DNA of 64,000 bases from the NCBI GenBank assembly GCA_023213395.1, contig CM041465.1, forward strand, positions 57,977,741 through 58,041,740, in the 5' to 3' direction. Source of the DNA: Cycas panzhihuaensis (lineage: Eukaryota > Cycadophyta). Position 1 is the first letter of the stretch. Every line of letters starts with the position of its first letter. Position numbers and translations under genes: made by a program. Positions 33,442-45,200 of the stretch are shown piece after piece. The notes under the pieces were generated by a model that saw only the letters and a list, made by a program, of their open reading frames with translations, ran no database searches and was not told the origin of the DNA.

Positions 33442-34170
33442 GTGTTTGAAAAGTTTCAATCTCAGAAGAAGTCCTATGCCTTTGTTGCCAGTGCGGATGA
33501 CGAAAGTAAACTGTGGCATAATCGCCTTGGGCACCTTAATTACAAGAGTATTGCAGTTCTGAAGAGGTTGAAGATGGTGGAAGGACTGTCGTCGATTTCT
33601 TGCTCAGACGGTGTATGCGAAGGGTGCATGTATGGCAAGCATCATCGCTATCCTTTTGCTCGAGATAATGCCTGGAGAACCAAGGAGAAATTGGAGCTTG
33701 TGCACTCAGATATTATGGGACCACTCTCAAACCCTTCGATATCAGAAGCCCGATATACACTTGTGTTTGTGGATGATTACACTAGGAAAGCCTGGGTTTA
33801 TTTTCTTAAAAACAAGTCAGACGTATTTGATCACTTCCATGATTAGAAAGCGATGATTGAAAATGAAAGTGATAAGAAAATAAAAACTTTACGAAGTGAT
33901 AATGGTAAGGAATACGACAATCATGTGTTTAATCGCCTACGCAACCATGGTATAAAGCGGGAGTTTATAGTCCCGTATACCCCACAACAGAATGGAGTTG
34001 CTGAAAGAAAGAACCGTACCATGATGGAGATGGCGATTTGTATGGTGCATGCTAAAAACCTTACACTGAAGTTTTGGGCAGAAGCTGTGGCAATTGCTAT
34101 TTATATTTTAAATCGGGTACCCACTCAGGCAGTTCGCAGCATGACCCCCAAAGAGAAATGGACCGATTAA
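33442..34170 (+). pseudogene. Co3 integrase core
   Basis: The head has H-x4-H (LWHNRLGH) and CEGCMYGKHH. Core motifs HSDIMGP, RSDNGKEY and NGVAERKNR supply the D,D,E triad. Only a TAG at 33844 and a TAA at 34168 break the frame. The TAG at 33844 is shared with Co5. The enzyme joins element cDNA to chromosomal DNA. Confidence 0.94.
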
Positions 34171-34188
34171 AAGCCTACCATTATCCAT

Positions 34189-34730
34189 TTGAGAATGTTT
34201 AGGTGTATAGCATACGCCCATATCCCTGATGATACCCACAAGAAGCTGGATCGAAAGAGTCTGAAGTGCATATTCATGGGGTATTGCACGGAGAACAAAG
34301 CCTACAGACTATGGGATCCACAGGGGGAGAAGATTGTGGTTAGTCGGGATGTTAAATTTGACGAGTCATCGACGTATCATGCTGAAAAGGCATCAGAGGA
34401 ACCTTTTTACCCTCCCCTTCTCCCATTCCCAGATTCTTCAAGCGAAGAGGACGATGAGCCAGTCATTGTAGCACCTGAGGAAGCAGGATCGAGTGGGACG
34501 AGTAATAGTGAAGAGCTGCCATGACAAGAAGTACCTCTAGCAACGGGTCCTTCTATACCTTTATGGGCAAGGAAAACTCTTGAAGATTCCGGTGTGGTGA
34601 TGCAAACCCTAACTGATGACAGACAAAACCAAGTCAAGATGCCACGAATCACTGGTAGACACCAATGACTCTAGTGATCCTAATTCGTTTGCTGAAGCGA
34701 AAGGAGATCCATGATGGAGAGTTATAATGG
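34189..34730 (+). pseudogene. Co3 integrase C-terminus and linker
   Basis: CIAYAHIPDDTHKKLDRKS, FMGYCTENKAYRLWDP and VVSRDVKFDE, then an acidic Ser/Pro-rich linker to the RT. A frame change lies between 34524 and 34727. Confidence 0.9.
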
Positions 34731-35447
34731 AGGAAGAATATGGTTCTCTGATGAAGAATGATACATGGGATTTGGTCCCACTACCTCCTTCGAAGAATCT
34801 TGTTGGATGCAAATGGGTCTATAAAACAAAGTTCCGCTTCAATGGAGAGGTGGACAAGTACAAGGCCAGACTTGTTATGCAGGGATTCAAGCAGAAAGAA
34901 GGAATTGACTACGAGGAGATGTTTGCACCAGTCTCCAGAATGACAACGGTCCGCTTACTCATTTCCATAGCAACTACATTAGATCGGGAGTTACACCAGA
35001 TAGACGTTAAGTCTGCTTTCCTTAATGGGGATCTTAAGGAGGAGATATACATGTCGCAGCCTCTAGGATTCATTAAGGATGGTCATGAGCATCTTGTTTG
35101 CCGTCTGAAAAAGTCAATCTATGGCCTAAAACAAGCACCTCGTGCTTGGTATGAGAAGATGGATGCCAAGTTGAAAGCTGAAGGTTTTGAAATTTCAGAA
35201 CTTGACCCGAATCTGTATGTGAAAAGACGAGGGACTTCCGTAGTTGCTTGTGTGGTGTATGTGGATGATCTAATCATCGATGGTAATCGTGGCAAGGCTA
35301 TAGCTGAAGTCAAATCCAATTTGGGAGCTTTATTTGACATGACAGATTTTGGGAAACTTCACTATTTCTTGGGCATTCAGATTAGGCAGATGGAAGATAG
35401 GATCATGTTGTTGTAATCGCAGTATGTGAAGAACTTACTGGAAAGAT
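34727..35447 (+). pseudogene. Co3 reverse transcriptase
   Basis: 229-codon frame holding DTWDLVPLP, CKWVYKTKF, ARLVMQGFKQ, IDVKSAFLNGDL, YGLKQAPRAWY and the active site YVDD (codons at 35258-35269). The domain is complete over the palm; a TAA at 35414 ends it before QYVKNLL. Confidence 0.95.
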
Positions 35448-36180
35448 TTGGGATGCAAGATCAGAACTGTTGCAACACCATGTGTAAAAGGCGCAAGATT
35501 GCAGAAGAATATGGCCCAACCTTCTGTATATGGCACGAAATATCGCCAGTTGGTAGTGAGTCTCATTTATTTGACCCATACCAGGCCAGATATCGCCTAC
35601 GCTGTTGGATTGGTTTCCCGCTACATGCAGAATTCTAAGAAGCCTCATTTGGTGGCAGCAAAGTGGATTCTGAAATATTTAAAGGGGACAATCAATCTTG
35701 GTCTTGAATACCGTAGAGGTGAGAAGATCGGGTTGCATGGCTACACGGATGCTGATTGGGGAGGAAATTCCGACGATCGAAAGTCCACCGCTGGATACTT
35801 GTTTAGTATTGGCAATGGATTTATTTCGTGGCAGTCAAACAAGCAGCAGACAGTGGTGCTATCTTCACGTAAGGTAATATCAAGGACTCAAAGGTCGGTG
35901 CGAAAGAAGTAGTATGGTTGCAAGGTCTCTTGGAATTTCTTGGCGTTTCCAATGGACATCCGATTCTCTTTGTTGATAATCAGAGTCCATTCGTCTGTCA
36001 AAGAATCCAGAGTTTCATGCGTGTACAAAGCATATCGAGATTCAACACCATTACATTCGTGAGCAGATCAAGTCAAGAAAATTGTAGGTCGACTATTGTC
36101 CGAGTGAATTACAACTTGCGGACGTGTTTACCAAGCCACTCACTGAAGATCAATTCACGAAGATGTGTATCGGATTAGGA
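35448..36180 (+). pseudogene. Co3 RNase H
   Basis: LIYLTHTRPDIAYAVGLVSR, KYLKGTINLGLEY, TDADWGGNSDDRKSTAGY and FISWQSNKQQ, then a shifted frame with LFVDNQSP (35918-36178) and a degraded tail. Two frameshifts split it. Confidence 0.92.
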
Positions 36181-36307
36181 CTCACCGATGTTATCCTTGA
36201 GGGGGGGATGTATCAACAAGGATAAAGAAGCTGCAGGATAGTCCCATCCTTTGTGATAACTCAACTGCTGCATATTGCAGGTTCCCCACATTCACATTAA
36301 GGGGGGA
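36181..36307 (+). promoter_or_regulatory. Co3 3' untranslated region and polypurine tract
   Basis: ATTAAGGGGGGA ends at the 3' LTR (36308). A second G-run (GAGGGGGGGA, near 36199) lies about 100 bp upstream and could be an auxiliary tract. Confidence 0.8.
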
Positions 36308-36666
36308 TGTTAGCATGGCAGTTAATTATTAAGCCACTTAATTAATGTTAATGTGGTTTAATTATGTGAAAGGGTGCGAGCCAAAAGGTGCGATTTATTC
36401 GGAGGGTCACAACCCTAATCAGGTGACACCTCTTGGAGAGTATAAAAGCCTTGAGGCCTTGTATATTCATCATCCAAATTCCTTGTGTAATATCAAGTGA
36501 TCCATCAAGGATCCTCTTTGTGGTGGGTTTTTTCCCGAAAAGGTTTTCCACGTAAATACCTGTGTACTGTGTATCTGTTTTCTGTATTTTCCATTTATTG
36601 CTTGCTATGTATGGTTAAAGATCCTACATATGGGAACATCAGTGTATGATTTCATGTTCCCGAATA
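36308..36666 (+). repeat. Co3 3' LTR
   Basis: 359 bp, same length as the 5' LTR. The terminal CA has become TA. Confidence 0.95.
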
Positions 36667-37240
36667 AATTACACCAGAGAAAGCCTGGACTAGATACAAG
36701 CCAGATGTAAGTAACTTGAAAATTTTTGGGTGTCAAGTCTTTGTACATGTTCCAAAGAAAAAGAGATCTAAGCTTGATTATAAAATCATAGAATACATAT
36801 TGATAGGCTATAGTAAGAATTCAAAAGCCTATAAATGCGTAGACCCAAAAACAAACAAGGTTAATGTGAGTACAGATGTTATATTCAATGAAAACGAGAG
36901 CTCGTTATCATATCAGGAAATCAAAGATCCTACAAAGAAGACCACTCCAAAAGAACCTTTATCTGAAGAAATCTCAAGAGTCACATCAGTAGATACAGAA
37001 GCCGATGAAGCAGAATAATTAGAGAGGGCACCCTCACCTCTCAGAGACTCAGGTACTGCTGAAGATGAGGAAAAGGAAATGGCTTCCAAAAGGATTCCAA
37101 AATGGTATTTCAAAACAATTGAGGAAGGTAATGGAGATGTGTTCGCACACAGAACAAGGAGCCAGAAACATCAGGTTTTATTCAACAATATAGAACCACA
37201 ATCTTATGAAGAAGCAAGACAACATGAACAATGACAACCT
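36667..37240 (+). pseudogene. Co2 integrase C-terminus (resumed) and linker
   Basis: Starts with the AATTA copy and continues TPEKAW, then LKIFGCQVFVHVPKKKRSKL, ILIGYSKNSKAYKCV and VSTDVIFNE. An acidic linker with a stop at 37016 follows. Confidence 0.9.
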
Positions 37241-37279
37241 ATAATAGATGTGGAAATGGAATCAATTTCCAAAAACCAG

Positions 37280-38068
37280 ACTTGGTAACTGGTTAATCTA
37301 CTTGCAAGTAAGTTTGTTGTCAACTGCAAATGGGTGTATAAGATAAAGGAAAATTTGAATGGTGAAATAGAGAAGCATAAGGCTAGATTAGTAACTAAGG
37401 GCTACACCCAGACAGCAAGAATAGATTACAAGGAAATCTTCTCACGAGTAGCAAAACTAAGTACTGTGAGAATGGTAATAGCTTTAGTTGCACAACAAAA
37501 TTGGAAAATCTACCAATTGGACGTAAAAAGTGCTTTCTTGAATGGGGATCTCAAAAAAGAGGTCTACATGAAACAACCGGAAGGACATGTTCAATGTGGC
37601 CAAGAAAATCTTGTGTGCAAGTTAAAAAAGGCATTGTATGGGCTAAAACAAGCTCCAAGGGTTTGGTACGCCAAGTTAGATAAATACCTCACTCAGAATG
37701 GATTTCATGGTTGTGATTCAGGCTCTAGCTTGTATGTAAAAAAAAGTCAAGGATTAATCACAATAATTGTGGTATATGTAGATAACAGGATCCTCATAGG
37801 AAGTAACATAGAATCCATAGCAGACATAAAAGCATAGTTAGAAAAAGGTTTTGAAATGACAGACTTGGGACTTCTAAATTACTATCTAAGTATAGAAGTC
37901 AATCAAAAAGAAGATTCAATCACCTTGTCTCAACACAAATATACTAAAAATTTGCTGATAAAATTCAAAATGGAAGAGTGCAACTGTTGTGCAACTCCCA
38001 TGGAAATCGGCCACGATTTGTCTCCATCTAAAGAAGAAACTTCAATCGATGCAACTCTGTATAGATAG
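37280..38068 (+). pseudogene. Co2 reverse transcriptase
   Basis: Frame 37334-37837 has ARLVTKGYTQ, IYQLDVKSAFLNGDL, YGLKQAPRVWY and VVYVDNRILIGS. The active site is YVDN, so the second Asp is lost. A stop at 37835 precedes MTDLGLLNYYLSIEV (37856-38068). Confidence 0.92.
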
Positions 38069-38718
38069 TTAATTGGGAGTTTGATATATCTCACTGTAAC
38101 TAGGCCTAATATCTCTTATTCAGTTGGTCTAGTATCAAGATATATGCAAGATCCAAAACTAGCATATTGGAAAGCTGCAAAAAGAATACTTAGATATTTG
38201 AAGGGAACATTTGACTTAAGGCTCACTTAACCAAAAAAGGAGTCAGGCAAATTAATTGGATTCTACGATTCAAATTGGGCAGGAGAAAAGAAGGAGAAAA
38301 TCAACAAGTGGATATTGCTTCTTTCTTAGATCAGCAACAATCTCATGGAGCAACAAACAACAACCAACAAGTACCATTTCATCCATAAAAACAGAATACA
38401 AGTCAGCAGTCAGTGCCTCCTACGAAGCAATCTGGTTGAGACAACTTCTTACAGATTTGGATTAATAACAACAAGGGCCAACAATGCTTCTTTACAACAA
38501 CCAGAGTGCAATATAGTTAATAAAAAATCAAGTATTCCATGCACAAACCAAGCATATTAAAGTGCACCATCATTTTATATGGAAAAACGGTACAAGACAA
38601 AGAAATTGATCTAACACATTATTCAACGAATGAACAGATTGCAGACATCCTGACAAAGTTGTTCAACAAGGATAACTTTTAATTTCTTAGAAATAAGTTA
38701 GGCTTGAGTAGATAAAAC
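38069..38718 (+). pseudogene. Co2 RNase H and pol end
   Basis: LIGSLIYLTVTRPNISYSVGLV, AAKRILRYLKGTF and a degraded YDSNWAG, then frames with HFIHKNRIQ and DILTKL near 38650. Multiple shifts and stops. Confidence 0.85.
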
Positions 38719-38730
38719 ATTAAGAAAGGG
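38719..38730 (+). promoter_or_regulatory. Co2 polypurine tract
   Basis: ATTAAGAAAGGG directly before the 3' LTR. Confidence 0.75.
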
Positions 38731-38925
38731 TGTTAAGATGTAATGTTTTATCTAGAGATATTTGAGGGTCATGTTTTAAACCCCTCTTCAACGTAACATA
38801 GACAAGTGTCTGACACGTCATTTGAACAAATAGTGGTTACATTTCATTGATGTATATTTATTAAGAGACTTACTCTCACATAAAGTAATGTATTTCATTC
38901 CTCTATATGTGAGTCTGTTCTAACA
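38731..38925 (+). repeat. Co2 3' LTR
   Basis: TGTTAAGATGTAATGTTTTATC...GTCTGTTCTAACA. It shares the AATGTTTTATCT start and CACGTCATTTG block with its family but is strongly diverged from the LTR at 27989. Confidence 0.8.
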
Positions 38926-39082
38926 GCCCTAATGTAGCAGCAAACTCACGCTAGAAATCAAGCACCAATGCCTTCATGGGAAAATTTCAAAATGGATTGG
39001 TTTTACCCTATCGAACATAAGGACAATAAGGACAAGCAGTTGCACCTTTGTCAATAATTTGGACAATCAGTCTAGTAGCATA
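38926..39082. other. Short spacer between Co2 and Co4
   Basis: 157 bp without element features. Ends GCATA, one base different from the 5-mer after the Co4 3' LTR. Confidence 0.6.
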
Positions 39083-39322
39083 TGTTACAATATTAATGTT
39101 TTATCTTAAGTTTATACATTAGGAAACTTTATGTAAACTAAGGGTTAGGTGTCATTGTTCTCTCTTTGTATTTTGTCAACACTTGTCACACATATAGACA
39201 TTTGGCGTTTATGTATGTATCAGTTATGTAAAGTACTTATATATAAGAGGTTACACCTCTCTCATCAAATCAGTGAAGAATTGTTTCACTCTCTTCAACT
39301 CTGTTCTATTTATTTTCTGTCA
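39083..39322 (+). repeat. Co4 5' LTR
   Basis: TGTTACAATATTAATG...TTTTCTGTCA. A TATA box (TATATATAAGAGG) near 39237 is conserved in the 3' copy. Confidence 0.9.
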
Positions 39323-39334
39323 TGGTATTAGAGC
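39323..39334 (+). promoter_or_regulatory. Co4 primer-binding site
   Basis: TGGTATTAGAGC, one base from the tRNA-Met complement. Confidence 0.88.
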
Positions 39335-40022
39335 AGGTCTGATAGACTGAGGTCACAAGAGACCAAGATTAGATTGAGAAGCATAAAAAGATAAGAAATC
39401 AAGCAAGGAGGCAAGAAGATAAAATTTTGAGGAAGGAGAATCGAGATTAAGTCGCAGTTGAAATCGTACGACACTGTACAAAACTATATAGACTTGTGCA
39501 GTCAAAATTTCTAAGTGCTCAGAATCAAACAAAAATTTACCAGCAAGGATGTCTCTTGAGTACATTCTGTTGTCCCAAAGGCACATCTGCAAATTTGGCC
39601 TCGTTAAGCGAAAAAGTAAGAAAAACTAGGAACACAGATTTTAACCTTCAAAGCAAATTTCTCTCAAAATCTTCACTTTCAAGACAAGTAAGTGGACATA
39701 AAATTTTCCTCTCATCATAAGCTTTACATTAAGTGTGATTTTGCAAGATTTGGTTGAGGATTTTTTGAGTTACAAGCAAAAACATGGTTTAAACCCTAAT
39801 TACCCCTCTACTTTCAAAGCCACTTTTTAGCCCGTCTAGAACCCTATTCTCAAAATCAAATTAAGAACCTTGTACACAACCTACTTATCTTTATTTTGAG
39901 GGAGTTTCATCACATTCTATACAATTGTACTCTTGACCATACATCCATACGACCATGCAAACCAAAATTGCAGCAATCATCTAAAAATCCAAGTAACTAT
40001 TCCTTTTTCCTAAAAACAAAAA
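39335..40022 (+). other. Co4 leader
   Basis: Untranslated stretch between primer site and gag; frames there show no motif. Confidence 0.6.
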
Positions 40023-40463
40023 AATGGCTTCAGTCTATTAATTAGAAGAATTAGACAATCTAACAAGATCAAACTATACTATGTGGAAAATTAAAAAAAA
40101 AGGGACTCTTGACAACAAAAAATGCATAAGAGATAGTCGTTGAAAAATAAGCAAAACAAACCACAGGGGATGCAACAAAAATTAGATGGGAAGAAAGACA
40201 TAGACAAGCATTAGCCATAATCACTTTGTCCATAAGTGAGTCAGTTCTGACCCACGGTAGTGAAACTTCCACTTCTGTTGAAGCATGGAAAGCCCTAGCT
40301 TCACTATTTAGCCAAAAGAACAAAGCTCTCACTATTACCTTAAGAGAACACTTTATCGACTTCATCTATAAGAGGGTGAACATGTTATTGATTCCATCAC
40401 CAAGCTGATAGAAAATCAATGATAGTTTGGCCTCTGTAAAGAGCCTATGTAAGACACTGAAAT
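40023..40463 (+). pseudogene. Co4 copia gag, N-terminal part
   Basis: Reads MASV, then LEELDNLTRSNYTMWKIK. After shifts come ALAIITLSISESVL, VEAWKALASLFSQKNKA and TLREHFIDFIYKR. This is the first two thirds of a copia capsid. Several stops. It ends at the tandem array. Confidence 0.85.
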
Positions 40464-43400
40464 TGTTCGAGGGTGAGAAGTTTGAAACATGTGAAAAAGA
40501 GCCTTTGAAGGTGAGAAGCCTAAAATGTATGATACAGTGCATCCACATCGATACATGTTGCTCCCCAATACTAACAAATGCTTAAAAGGGTTGATTATTG
40601 AATACACATGTGAGAGAGAACCCCCATGTGTTGCATGCCTAAATTTGAATCTCCTATGTGATTTCAGTCTCGACTATTGCCACTTGAGTGAAGTGTATTG
40701 GGCAAATTGTCCTACATTCATTAGTAGAGTAAGCTCTTACTAGTATATAAGATAAAACACACCCTTATAGCTTTTGTCAATCTGAAAAGAGATTTCGAGG
40801 GTGAAAAGCCCAAAACGTATGATATAGTGCATCTATACTGATCCATGTTACTCCCAAATACTAACAAATACTTAGAAGGGTTGATTATTGAATACATATG
40901 TGAGAGGGAACCCTAACTCCATGTGCTACACACCTAAATTTGAATCCACTATGTGATTTCAATTTCAGTTATTGCCACTTGGGTGGAGTGTGTTGGCAAA
41001 TCGTCCCACATTCATTAGCAAAGTGAACTCTCACTAATATATAAGGCAAAACACAGCCCTACAACTTTGTCAATCCAGAAAGAGTCTTTGAGGGTGAGAA
41101 GCCTGAAACATGCGATACAGTGCATCCTCGATACTAACAAATGTTTAGAAGGGTTGATTATTGAATACACTTGTGAGAGGAAACCGTTCCCCCATGTGTT
41201 GCACATATTAATTTGAACCTCCTATGTGATTTCAGTCTTGGTTATTGTTACTTGAACAGAGTGTGTTGGGCAAATTGTTTCACAATCGTTAGCAGATTGA
41301 ACTCTCACTAATATATAAGGTAAAACAAATCCCTACAACTTTGCCAATCTAGAAAGAGCCTTCAAGGGGGAGAAGCCTAAAATATGTGATACAGTGCATC
41401 CACACCAATCCAAATTGCTCACTGATACTAACAATGCTTAGAAAGGTTGACTATTAAATACACCTATGAGAGAAAACCCTGCCCCCTGTGCTGCACGTAT
41501 GAATTTGAACCTCCTATGTGATTTCAGTCTCGGTTGTTGCCACTTAGGTGGAGTGTGTTGGGCAACTGGTCCCACATTCATTAACGGAGCGAACTCTCAC
41601 TAGAATATAAGATAAAATACACCCTACAACTTTGTCAATATGAAAAGAGTCTTTGAAGGTGAGAGACCCTAAATATGTGATACAATACAAACACACCCAT
41701 CCATGTTGCTCTCTAATACTAATAAATACTTAGAAGGGTTGATTATTAAATATACCTGTGAGAGAGAACCATGCCCCCATGTGTTGCACGCTTGAATTTG
41801 AACCTCTTTTGTGATTTCAATCTCGGTTGTTGCCACTTGGGTGGAGTGTGTTGGGCAAATTATCTCACATTCATTAGTGGAGTGAACACTCACTAGTATA
41901 AAAGATAAAACACACCCCTACAGCTTTGTCAATCTAAAAAGAGCTTTTGAGGGTGAAAAGCCCAAAACGTATGATATAATGCATCTACATCGATCCACAT
42001 TGCTCCGTAATACTAACAAAAGCTTAAAATATTTAATTATTGAATATACCTATGAGAGGAAACCTTATTCTCATATGTTGCACACCTAAATTTGAACCTC
42101 CTATGTGATTTCAGTCTTAATTATTGCCACTTGGGTGGAGTGTGTTAGGCAAATTGTCCCACATTCATTAGCAGAGTGAACTCTCACTAATATATAAGGT
42201 AAAACACACCCCTACAACTTTGCCAAATTAGAAAGAGCCTTTAAGGGTGAGAAGCCCGAAACATATAATACAGTGCATCCATATCTATCCACGTTGCTCC
42301 CTGGTACTAACAAATGCTTAGAAGGGTTGATTATTGAATATACTTGTAAGAGGGAACTCTGCTCCTATGTATTGCACGCCTGAATTTGAACCTCCTATGT
42401 GATTTCAGTTAGGCAAATTGTTCAACATTCATTAACACAGTGAACTCTCACTAGTATATAAGATAAAACACACCTCTATAGCTTTGTCAATCTAGAAACA
42501 TTCTTCGAGGGTGAGACGTCTGAAATGTGTGATACAGTGCATCTACATCGTTCCACATTGCTCCTCAGTACTAACAAATACTTAGAAGGGTTGATTATTG
42601 AATACACCTGTGAGAGGAAACCCTGCCTCCATGTGTTGCACGCCTAAATGTGAACTTCATATGTGATTTTAGTCTCAGCTATTACCACTTGAGTGGAATA
42701 TATTGAACAAATTGTTCTACATTCACTACAGAGTGAACTCTCACTAGTATATAAGGTAAAACACACCCCTATAGCTTTGTCAATCCGAAAATAGCTTTCA
42801 AGAATGTGAAGCCTAAAATGTATGATACAGTGCATCCATATTGATCCATGTTGCTCTCTTGTACTAACAAATGTTTAAAAGGGTTGATTATTGAATATAC
42901 CTGTGAGAGGAAACCTTGCCCCGCATGTGTTGCATATCTTAATTTGAACTTCCTATGTGATTTTGGTCATGGTTGTTATCACTTGGGTGAAGTGTGTTGG
43001 GCAAATTATCCCACATTCATTAACAAAGTGAACTCTCACTAGTATATAAGGTAAAACACACCCCTATAGCTTTGTCAATCCAGAAAGAGCCTTCAAGGGT
43101 AAGAAGCCCAAAACGTGTGATATAACATCCAGATTGATCCACGTTGCTCCTCGGTACTAACAAATACTTAGAAGAGTTGGTTATTGAATATATCTGTGAG
43201 AGAAAACCTTGTCCCCATTTGTTGCACACCTGAATTTAAACCTTCTAAGTGATTTCAGTCTCGATTGTTGTCACTTGGGTGGAGTGTATTGAGTAAATTG
43301 TCCCACATTCATTAACAGAGTAAACTCTCACTAGTATATAAAATAAAATACACCCCTACAACTTTACTAATCTAGAAAGAGCCTTTGAGGGTGAGAAACC

Positions 43401-44427
43401 TGAAACGTGTGATACAATGTATCAACATTGATTCGCGTTACTCCCAAGTACTAACAAATGCTTTAAAGGGTTGATTATTGAATACACTTATGAGAGGGAA
43501 CCTTGCCCCCATGTGTTACATGCCTAAATTTAAACATCCTATCTCATTTCAGCCTTGACTATTGCCACTTGGGTGGAGTGTGTTGGACAAATTATTCCAC
43601 ATTTATTAGCAGAGTGAACTCTCACCAGTATATAGAGTAAAACACACACCCCTACAACTTTGTCAATCTGAAAAGAGTCTTCGAAGATGAAAAGCCCTAA
43701 ACATGTGATACAGTGCATTCACATCGATCCACGTTACTCCCCAGTGCTAACAAATGCTTAGAAGGGTCGATTATTGAATACACGTATGAGAGAGAACCTT
43801 GCCCCCATGTGCTACACGCCTAAATTTGAACCTTTTTTGTGATTCCAATCTTGGTTGTTGCCACTTGTGTGGAGTGTGTTGGACAATTTGTTCAACATTT
43901 ATTAGCGAAGCAAACTCTCACTAATATATACAGCAAAACACACACATATAGCTTTGTCAATTTGGAAAGAGTCTTCGAAGGTGAGAGGCCTGAAATGTAT
44001 AATACAGTGCATCTAGACTGACCCACGTTGCTCTCTGATACTAACAAATACTTAGAAGGGTTGATTATTAAATACACCTATGAGAGGGAACCCTACCCCC
44101 ATGTGTTGCATGCCTGAATTTGAATCTCTTCTGTGATTTCAGTCTCAGTCGTTGCCACTTGGATGCAGTGTGTTGGGTAAATTGTCCAACATTCAGTAGT
44201 AGAGTGAATTGTCACTAGTATATAAGGTAAAACACACCCTTATAGCTTTGTCAATCTAGAAAGAGTCTTCAAAGGTGATAATCTCAAAACTTATGATACA
44301 GTGCATCCACACCAATCCACGTTGCTCCTCGGTACTAACAAATGCTTAGAAGGGTTGATTATTGAATACGCCTATAAGAGGGAACCCTACCCCCATGTGT
44401 TGCACGCTTGAATTTGAACCTCTTAGG
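40463..44427. repeat. ~293-bp tandem repeat array, 13 full units
   Basis: Anchor GGTGAGAAGCC recurs near 40510, 40799, 41093, 41368, 41659, 41952, 42246, 42509, 42802, 43098, 43389, 43685, 43980 and 44274. Intervals are 289-296 bp except two short units (275 and 263), which lack about 20 bp near 41126 and about 30 bp near 42409. Each unit holds ACAGTGCATCCACATCGATC, CTTAGAAGGGTTGATTATTG, CCCCCATGTGTTGCACG, GATTTCAGTCTCGG, GCCACTTGGGTGGAGTGTG, CCACATTCATTAGC and a TATA-like CACTAGTATATAAGGT. The left edge has an extra 40-bp partial duplication; the right end stops mid-unit at GAATTTGAACCTC. Units differ by point changes throughout, with no long open frame. Confidence 0.95.
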
Positions 44428-45200
44428 CAAAGCTAAAGAAGAGGAGGAGAGCCAAAAAGAAGGGGAAAATTCAGAAGATCGGATTGAACTTGGTCTTAAG
44501 GGAATTAAATTTCAGCTAGAAAAATTTGACTTAGATAGATCACAGGATATTCATAGTTGGGTGATGTAAATGGAAGCCTACTTCAAAACCACCCCTTTAA
44601 CCAATCAGGAGAAATTAGTGGTGGCAGTGTTGCACTTACATGGAAAAGACCTAAAATTTTTTCACTAATGGTAGTGGAATTACGATGGAACAAACCACTA
44701 CAAATGGATCTTTTTTAAGAATTCTCCATTCCAGTAATATAAAGATACAACGAAAACTAATAATTTTGCCTAGGTTACTAGGTTATAGCAGGTCGGTACA
44801 GTGCAATATTATACTAAGCAATTCTAAGCATTATACAGTATGGTGGATGCCCATATCAGTAAACCTTAGCTTAGAGAAGTATATATAGTCAACCTTCAAG
44901 GAAATATCAGGTACTGACTAAATACCATGGAGGTTAGTGTCCTGACCGATGCCATTCAACATGCCAAGAACATTGAAGCGGAATTCAGAGAAGGAAGACA
45001 AAGTTTCTTTTGCCGGACCGAGTTTGAGAAACCTCCTAGCCACCAGTTTATACCAAATTAAACACAGTCTAGAACTAAAGCTAGTGCTCCTACAGGGGAG
45101 AAAAAAGATGAACAAATATCAAGAGTAGAGCACATCAAGAATGGAACTTATTTTCATTATGGAGGAAAGTATAATCGAGAATATAGATGCCCTCCTAAGA
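44428..45200 (+). pseudogene. Gy2 gag
   Basis: Reads GIKFQLEKFDLDRSQDIHSW, a MEAYFKTTPLTNQEK stretch and VAVLHLHGKDLKFF, then degraded sequence and a Lys-rich tail. GTYFHYGGKYNREYRCPP (45139-45195) marks the zinc knuckle, with the first Cys residues lost. Confidence 0.75.

Larger units (their letters stand above)
30370..36666 (+). mobile_element. Co3: full-length Ty1/copia element
   Basis: 6297-bp copia element inserted in the Co2 integrase, with perfect target duplication AATTA (30365-30369 and 36667-36671). LTRs are both 359 bp with about 14 differences (near 4%). The last base pair of the 3' LTR is TA instead of CA. Gag to RNase H are all present with few lesions: four in-frame stops and a few frameshifts. 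Its pol resembles Co5 closely, so both belong to one family. Confidence 0.96.
27989..38925 (+). mobile_element. Co2: Ty1/copia element with mismatched end LTRs
   Basis: Plus-strand copia element interrupted by Co3 (30370-36666). It holds gag, zinc knuckle, protease, integrase, RT and RNase H in order. The 5' LTR (193 bp) and 3' LTR (195 bp) share only family-level features, and the flanks GATAA and GCCCT do not match, so the two ends probably come from different elements. Protease and RT have lost active-site residues. Confidence 0.8.

Noticed and set aside
40525-43042. Short Cys-rich frames repeated in the tandem array
   Set aside because: They recur only because the DNA unit recurs and are broken by stops in most units; no sign of protein-level conservation.
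40463-44427. CRISPR array
   Set aside because: Units are ~293 bp and similar along their whole length, without alternating short repeats and unique spacers, and the context is plant retrotransposons.
40463-44427. rDNA spacer promoter array, from the TATATAAGG motif
   Set aside because: No rRNA sequence is in the window and the bases after the motif do not continue as a plant rRNA promoter; the likeness is too short.
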